NCBI GenBank assembly: GCA_947088345.1
Contig: CAMUGE010000014.1
Span: forward strand, 1-56,361
Reading direction: 5' to 3'
Length of the DNA: 56,361 nucleotides
Source: an uncultured Roseburia sp.
Lineage (GTDB): Bacteria; Bacillota; Clostridia; Lachnospirales; Lachnospiraceae
In this document: piece after piece, positions 52,701-56,361 of the stretch
How the letters are laid out: every line of letters begins with the position of its first letter
How positions within the stretch are numbered: position 1 is the first letter of the stretch
Notes under the pieces: generated by a model
Database searches by the model: none
The model's input: only the letters and a program-made list of their open reading frames with translations
What the model was told of the DNA's origin: nothing
Program-made: the position numbers and the translations under genes

Positions 52701-55464
52701 AAGCATAGGTATAATCTGCCGCAGTGAAAAATCCTGCATCCTGCTCCATAATCTTTGCCACAGACTCTGCAAGAATTACTTTCTCACTTGTTAAAAGACT
52801 GCTGTCTATGTTTGCCGTTTTCGCACGATAGCTATCCAGCGCTTTCTGGCAGTCCGCTTTTCCTGTTGTGCTTTCTGTCTGCGCATAATACATTCCGAAA
52901 TTATCGAGATATGTTGTCCAGAGAAGGGAAAGGTCATTCCCGGTATCCCCGTCTTTTCTTCCTCTCTTTAACAGGAATTTCATGGTCTGAATACTGTTTT
53001 TTGTTGTACTTATTTTAATATCTTTTACAGCCGTAACCTTTGCCCCGGCCTCGTCTCTTGGCTGAATATACAGATCTGCTGTGCCATTCTTAAAATGAAA
53101 TACTATTTTTACATTATACCATGCATCCGACGGCAGTCCCAGATCCACCGCAGTAGAATCTTTATATTCATGGAACCCGTTTCCAATCAGATAACTGTTA
53201 TCATTCGGATAATTGCCCACTACATATCCTATATGACCAACTTCATTATCAATCTTTGCCGTTTTTAAAGAAAGTACTCGTTCACCTGCTTTCGCACTGA
53301 AAAACTCAATCTCTGTACAGTTTCTCGTGTCCGGAATCCCCGGGTACCACTCAAATTCAACCAGCTCAACTGCCGCATCCAGCGCGTCAGCACCTTCAAA
53401 TACTTTCTGCAGCGTACGCTCCCCACTCTGGCTTCCTGTCTCCATTTTCAGCAGGCGGTTGCCGTCCAGATCCATAATGGCAGACATATAGGTCGCCTGA
53501 TTTCCGGTCATCCCCCATGCAGATGATTTTAACTCCTCGTCCTCAAATGTCGTCTCCAGAAATGTCTGCGGATTTTTCTTTAAACCGTCAATTGCCGCGT
53601 TCAGACTGGTAAGCTGCGCCTGATACTGCTCTGACGTCGTTGCAGGATCTGCGAGATATTTTTTTGCTTCCTCCAACGCTTTGCTTAAAGCGACAGCGCT
53701 CTCCACCGAATAAATTGTACCGTCATACATCTGATTACTGTATTTCTCAACTAATGCGCTTAAGGTTTCCGGTACGGACGGGTTATACTCCGGCACTTCA
53801 AGCGGATCGGATGCTGGTCCCTCGCCCTTTGTACCTGCCGCTTTTACCGTATAAACATAGTCGCCTTCCTCAGGCGTTACAAATGTCGCAAAAAGTTGAG
53901 GCTGCGTCATATCCGCCGAAAGCATGGCTGACTGCGTATAAACTTTTTCGGCCGGATCAGACGCATCTTTCTTTTGACGATAGATATGAAATTCTCCAAT
54001 CAGCTGATTTTCATTATAAATCGTGCTCTCCGGCATATCCCACTGCAAAGAAATAAAGCCGGTTCCCTGCTTCTTAATACGCAGGTTTTCTACTTTTGCA
54101 GTCGGAGCTGCCTCATTTACAGGAATGTCCTTGATATGGCCGGAAATACTTAAATCCTTTAAATCCTTAATGTCATAAGCCACCATCTGTGCTGCCAGAA
54201 TACCGCCAAGACGGTTTAAATGTGTTCCATCTACTGTTAAGTTCACACTTGACTTATAGGAATTCCATTTTGTTATTAAATCTACATAATGCAGGTTATT
54301 TTTCTCTGACACTGTCTTCATCGGCGTCGTATAGTCTGCAGTAGATTTTGTTCCGGAACTGATAATCACATCAAGTCCGAATGCCTGTAACACATCGACA
54401 AAATACTGCAGATACTGCTCGAACTCTGCCGACGTACTTTTGCGGCGTCCGTCTGCACTGTCGTTAATTCCGCCCTCAATAATAACGGTATCGCCGGGAT
54501 GACTGGTCAATAAGAAATCATTCAGATAACCGTCATATACCCAGCTCTTGATTGAACTTCCTGCAACAGCTTTGTTGACCAGCACTACGGAATCATCCAC
54601 AAATTTACCCATGGAAAACTCTTCGCCCCAGCCGGTCCGCTCCGGAATCGGCGTCCATACTCCGCCGTCCTCAGGCGGATATTTTGCAAGTGTCGAATCC
54701 CCGATAAAGCGCAGCGTGGGAGCCGCTGACGGTTCCGTAATCTGCTCCGCCCTTGTCACACGCACTTCTTTGATATAGGTCATTCCTGACACATTTTCGT
54801 CTGTCAGAGATGTCGCAAAGTCAATCGTCAGCTGGCCGTCCGCAACCGCCGTCTTAACATTGGAAACTTTCTCTTCCCCTGGCTCCGTATAAATCCACGA
54901 GGACTCGGACGGCATTGCATAGGAAGTCGCAAAATCCTCGCTGCTCCATCGCACGGAATACATATTTCCTTCGACATATGCACCGTTCACCGCTTTCTCA
55001 GTGCCGTTTGTTCCCTGTATAATGGTAACGTCATAGACGCCTGTGGGGACATCCACTACAAACCGCGGATACTCCCATGTATGCGCCGTGCTGTCCAGAT
55101 AGTTTGTTCCTGCGATATAATCTCGTCCGCTCTTTAATTTCACATTTTCAAGCTTATCCCAGCCAAAGCCGGTATCCTTGCTGTATGCGGTAAACGATTT
55201 CACATTCCCCGCAGTGCCGAATTTATAAGTTTTTGTCTCTCCAATTGGAAATACGTCTGTACCGGCGTCCGTGTAATCCGCCTGTTTCAGACTCCCTGAT
55301 TCAACTACAGCTTCCTCTCCGCCGGTAATTTCCGGTATCTCTGCTGCAGATGCCAAAACTGCGCCGCCGGAAAAACTTTCCAACAGCAAGGCTGCCGTCA
55401 AAGTCAGCGCTCCCACGCGCCGGCCTCTCTGGCGCATCAAATGCAAATAACCATTTTTATCCAT
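49702..55464 (-). CDS. Giant secreted multi-domain carbohydrate esterase (two SGNH/CE12-like domains)
   Basis: The 1920-residue protein has AAGGAGG 6 bases before its ATG and a signal peptide ending near residue 41. In order: a carbohydrate-binding-like beta domain (about 70-240); SGNH esterase 1 (250-435: GDS at 255-257, N334, D412/H415); an Fn3-like domain (455-555); a FIVAR-type helical repeat (565-630); a concanavalin-like domain (635-862); helices; a Big2 Ig-like domain (938-1021); a second carbohydrate-binding-like domain (1025-1220); SGNH esterase 2 (1230-1445: GDS 1235-1237, N1323, D1423/H1426); another Ig-like domain; two FIVAR repeats (1557-1696); and a BspA-like LRR_5 C-terminus (1720-1895). 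Both esterase domains resemble rhamnogalacturonan acetylesterases (CE12), so the protein probably deacetylates pectin or a similar plant glycan at the cell surface. No LPXTG is seen. Confidence 0.88.
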   Translation of the reverse strand: MDKNGYLHLMRQRGRRVGALTLTAALLLESFSGGAVLASAAEIPEITGGEEAVVESGSLKQADYTDAGTDVFPIGETKTYKFGTAGNVKSFTAYSKDTGFGWDKLENVKLKSGRDYIAGTNYLDSTAHTWEYPRFVVDVPTGVYDVTIIQGTNGTEKAVNGAYVEGNMYSVRWSSEDFATSYAMPSESSWIYTEPGEEKVSNVKTAVADGQLTIDFATSLTDENVSGMTYIKEVRVTRAEQITEPSAAPTLRFIGDSTLAKYPPEDGGVWTPIPERTGWGEEFSMGKFVDDSVVLVNKAVAGSSIKSWVYDGYLNDFLLTSHPGDTVIIEGGINDSADGRRKSTSAEFEQYLQYFVDVLQAFGLDVIISSGTKSTADYTTPMKTVSEKNNLHYVDLITKWNSYKSSVNLTVDGTHLNRLGGILAAQMVAYDIKDLKDLSISGHIKDIPVNEAAPTAKVENLRIKKQGTGFISLQWDMPESTIYNENQLIGEFHIYRQKKDASDPAEKVYTQSAMLSADMTQPQLFATFVTPEEGDYVYTVKAAGTKGEGPASDPLEVPEYNPSVPETLSALVEKYSNQMYDGTIYSVESAVALSKALEEAKKYLADPATTSEQYQAQLTSLNAAIDGLKKNPQTFLETTFEDEELKSSAWGMTGNQATYMSAIMDLDGNRLLKMETGSQSGERTLQKVFEGADALDAAVELVEFEWYPGIPDTRNCTEIEFFSAKAGERVLSLKTAKIDNEVGHIGYVVGNYPNDNSYLIGNGFHEYKDSTAVDLGLPSDAWYNVKIVFHFKNGTADLYIQPRDEAGAKVTAVKDIKISTTKNSIQTMKFLLKRGRKDGDTGNDLSLLWTTYLDNFGMYYAQTESTTGKADCQKALDSYRAKTANIDSSLLTSEKVILAESVAKIMEQDAGFFTAADYTYASNVLKAAVSEIPELKNVTEISFPTPTLGAGAGETVELTANLTPADANEAIVYTSSDETVATVSGSAGKAYVTAKQNGTATITATGAVSGVSASIEVTVSGQIYPFGKGRVNAYSAEVGYGFMNYSYPNAAEGWKEVEDPYDGKKSVYIRRALVQEPGTDYVNTSASTNDYLAIRGQVWNELPDKGRDEDKITYENTAAFAVDLPNGNYHVTVDFANPDSEAADVMVKAEDIFRYASGDHASSEIAVANVPAGGTAAAGFDIALTDGQLNLRFEQNSVASGAPEAAKNVYVKSVSVRAMDSKAAGAKKPTIHFAGDSTVQSYYAAGYRRSWAQNMYTLFGTLDESTAAKNEVGYDFFETEKVIFRNYARDARSTRSFLEEGRLNEMLLNINAGDYVFMQFAHNDDNAPRVNRYVDVAEFKQRISNLNKALTERGATLVLVTPIAIEGWDDDGNVDHRFDDYRLAMMEQGAAENIPVLDLMGATMALIDAMGSENTKKLGVYKDTVHTTETGARMFTGLMGNLLRASKDEKLAPVLALMTDAVNNNPISIECDGTLILDPACAADSTRLKITAENAPIGKRPVYISDERVVQYKLNKLVATGEGTAIVTTAYTAGDLGTADCTAYTAYKVIRVKAGASDLTKLMAAIAQAGKYNESEYTAESYAAVKAALDAANALSFRDDQAVIDAAAESLNAAIAALVKKPEEKPDNKPVQPDRTALDAAIKAAESKVKAEYTAESFAKLESALQAAKALGADATEAQITEAAAALNRAINALVPAKKDDGTGTVKVPEKGEGFTADDGKKYKVTKSNEVSYVAQADKKAMTSAVIPDTAEVGGKVFKVTAVDSKAFEKATKLKTVNIGKNVTSIGASAFSGCTSLTAVKFKGTKCKTIGTKAFKGAKKLKSITLPNSVQKIGNNAFESCSVLTTVTIGTGLKEIGSNAFNNDKKLGKIVIKSSKLTKVGKNALKGTKKNIKIKVPKKKLNAYKKLFKNKGQKKFKVEK

Positions 55465-55504
55465 TCTCTGCCTCCTTATCGTTTCATAGTTGTTTCATAA
55501 ATAA

Positions 55505-55535
55505 GTGCCCCGGAAGCCATTGACCTCCGGGGCAC
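55505..55535 (-). terminator. Stem-loop between the two surface-protein genes
   Basis: GTGCCCCGGA and TCCGGGGCAC form a perfect 10-bp stem with an 11-base loop, 60 bases after the stop of the truncated gene. The T-run after it is weak. Confidence 0.65.
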
Positions 55536-55597
55536 ATATGCCGTCCACAGTGCACTGCTTCACAGCTTTCTCTCTTACCGTATACTACCTGTAAGAA

Positions 55598-56361
55598 TTA
55601 TTTTTTTACTTTGTAACTCTTCTGTCCCTTGTTTCTAAACAGTTTCTTATATGCGGTAACTTTGTTCTTCGGAACTTTGATCGTAATGTTTTTCTTGGTA
55701 CTCTTGAGCGCATTCTTACCGACTGTCTTTAATTTCGCAGACTTCAGAGTAATCGTAGCAAGCTTTTTGTCGCCGCTGAACGCTTCTTTCCCAATTGTTG
55801 TAAGATTCTTTCCGATTGTTACTGATTTTAACTTCTGGCAGGATGCAAACGCCTTGTCTTCAATCTTCTTCACACTGTCCGGAATGGTAATATTCTTTAA
55901 TGCCTTATCACCCTTGAATGCTTCTTTGCCGATTGTCTGGCACTTGCTGCCCTTTGCAAATGTAACTTTTTCCAATTTCGTACAGGATGCGAATGCACTC
56001 TTGCCAATTGTTTTCACATTCTTGGCGATCGTTACATTCTTGATCTTGGCGTTCTTATAGAAAGCTTTGTCACCAATAGAAGTAACCGCATATTTAATAC
56101 CGTTAACAGTTACCGTATCCGGCACTTTAATTGTCGTTGCTTTCTTATCTGTTGTTCCTGAATAAGCAACCTCTTTGCCCTGTGAAGTAACTTTGTATTT
56201 CATTTTACCGGACGAAATCGTTGTTCCATTTACAGGACCCTGCGGCGTTTGGTCACCCGGTCCCGGTCCTGGGTTCGGATCTCCTCCCGGTCCTGGATTC
56301 GGATTCGGGTTCGGATCTCCTCCCGGTCCTGGATTCGGATTCGGGTTCGGATCTCCTCCCG
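55598..56361 (-). CDS. Surface protein with BspA-like LRR_5 C-terminus (5' end outside window)
   Basis: The frame stays open to the last base of the window, upstream of the first possible Met at 56203, so the gene starts outside. The visible part has a Gly/Pro/Asn-rich linker built of GGDPNPNPNPGP units, then about seven BspA-like leucine-rich repeats of ~23 residues and a Lys-rich ending (KLFRNKGQKSYKVKK). This cassette closely matches the C-terminus of the giant esterase (KLFKNKGQKKFKVEK), which suggests that it is a common attachment or ligand-binding module. Its catalytic or other main domain is not visible. Confidence 0.85.
   Translation of the reverse strand, partial: GGDPNPNPNPGPGGDPNPNPNPGPGGDPNPGPGPGDQTPQGPVNGTTISSGKMKYKVTSQGKEVAYSGTTDKKATTIKVPDTVTVNGIKYAVTSIGDKAFYKNAKIKNVTIAKNVKTIGKSAFASCTKLEKVTFAKGSKCQTIGKEAFKGDKALKNITIPDSVKKIEDKAFASCQKLKSVTIGKNLTTIGKEAFSGDKKLATITLKSAKLKTVGKNALKSTKKNITIKVPKNKVTAYKKLFRNKGQKSYKVKK
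56276..56361 (-). repeat. 36-bp tandem repeat encoding a Gly/Pro/Asn linker
   Basis: Two full 36-base units (56276-56311, 56312-56347) and a partial third run to the end of the window. Each unit encodes 12 residues, GGDPNPNPNPGP in one register. It is coding, not a CRISPR array. Confidence 0.85.

Noticed and set aside
56276-56361. 36-bp spaced repeats resembling a CRISPR array
   Set aside because: Units are directly adjacent with no spacers, are in frame, and encode a Gly/Pro/Asn linker.

Overview
The window looks like a chromosome segment of an anaerobic, spore-forming gut Clostridium-type bacterium, most likely of the family Lachnospiraceae. The evidence is a butyryl-CoA gene cluster (thl-hbd-bcd-etfB-etfA), the sporulation genes spoVAA and spoVAB, PcsB/SleB-type wall enzymes, a small alarmone synthetase, a Firmicutes-type DnaE, strong Shine-Dalgarno sites and many intrinsic terminators. 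No insertion sequence, prophage or CRISPR array was seen. The species cannot be named from the sequence alone.

Layout. Positions 1-2.4 kb hold the end of a putative metal-dependent phospholipase C-like protein and a secreted leucine-rich-repeat protein. Positions 2.7-4.0 kb hold a cobalamin-riboswitch unit: a DUF4430-type lipoprotein followed by an ECF transporter S component. Positions 4.0-18.7 kb are one long leftward surface-polysaccharide operon. It starts at a good promoter near 18.67 kb and runs through CDP-glucose synthesis (rfbF-, rfbG-like), a reductase/epimerase, an RmlC-type epimerase, a GT2 polyprenyl-phosphate glycosyltransferase with a split SMR-type flippase, a polytopic GT-C-like protein, a GT11 fucosyltransferase, an ABC flippase, a second fucosyltransferase-like enzyme, a WecG/TagA transferase, an AsnB amidotransferase and an acyltransferase. 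Positions 18.8-24.5 kb add two more membrane acyltransferases, an FkbM methyltransferase, a PH-like protein, a GT-D-like protein and a GT-A-like protein under divergent promoters.

Positions 24.9-36 kb are mostly core genes: tRNA-Gln, YigZ, a class A penicillin-binding protein, a cytidylate-kinase-like protein, an SGNH hydrolase, tRNA-Leu, spoVAA/spoVAB with a small upstream membrane protein, a small alarmone synthetase and a SpoU-type RNA methyltransferase. Positions 36.3-41.8 kb carry pfkA, dnaE, an Mrp/NBP35 ATPase and, to 42.4 kb, an ECF S component. Positions 42.5-48 kb carry the butyrate-pathway operon, with a near-perfect Rex operator upstream of thl and no crotonase gene. Positions 48-56.4 kb hold a coiled-coil/SleB wall hydrolase, a tiny stand-alone gene, a 1920-residue secreted carbohydrate-esterase protein and a second, truncated protein that shares its BspA-like C-terminal cassette.

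The least explained structure is a family of long, hairpin-rich intercistronic elements inside the polysaccharide operon (about 5.07-5.27, 13.17-13.35 and 15.71-15.81 kb). Two of them share blocks in swapped order and supply an identical Shine-Dalgarno/start region to unrelated downstream genes. Other points to check are the CDP-sugar pathway without RfbH, the Rex site and the missing crt, an orphan promoter with a structured candidate RNA near 2.6 kb, and the tandem 25-bp repeat at the end of spoVAB.
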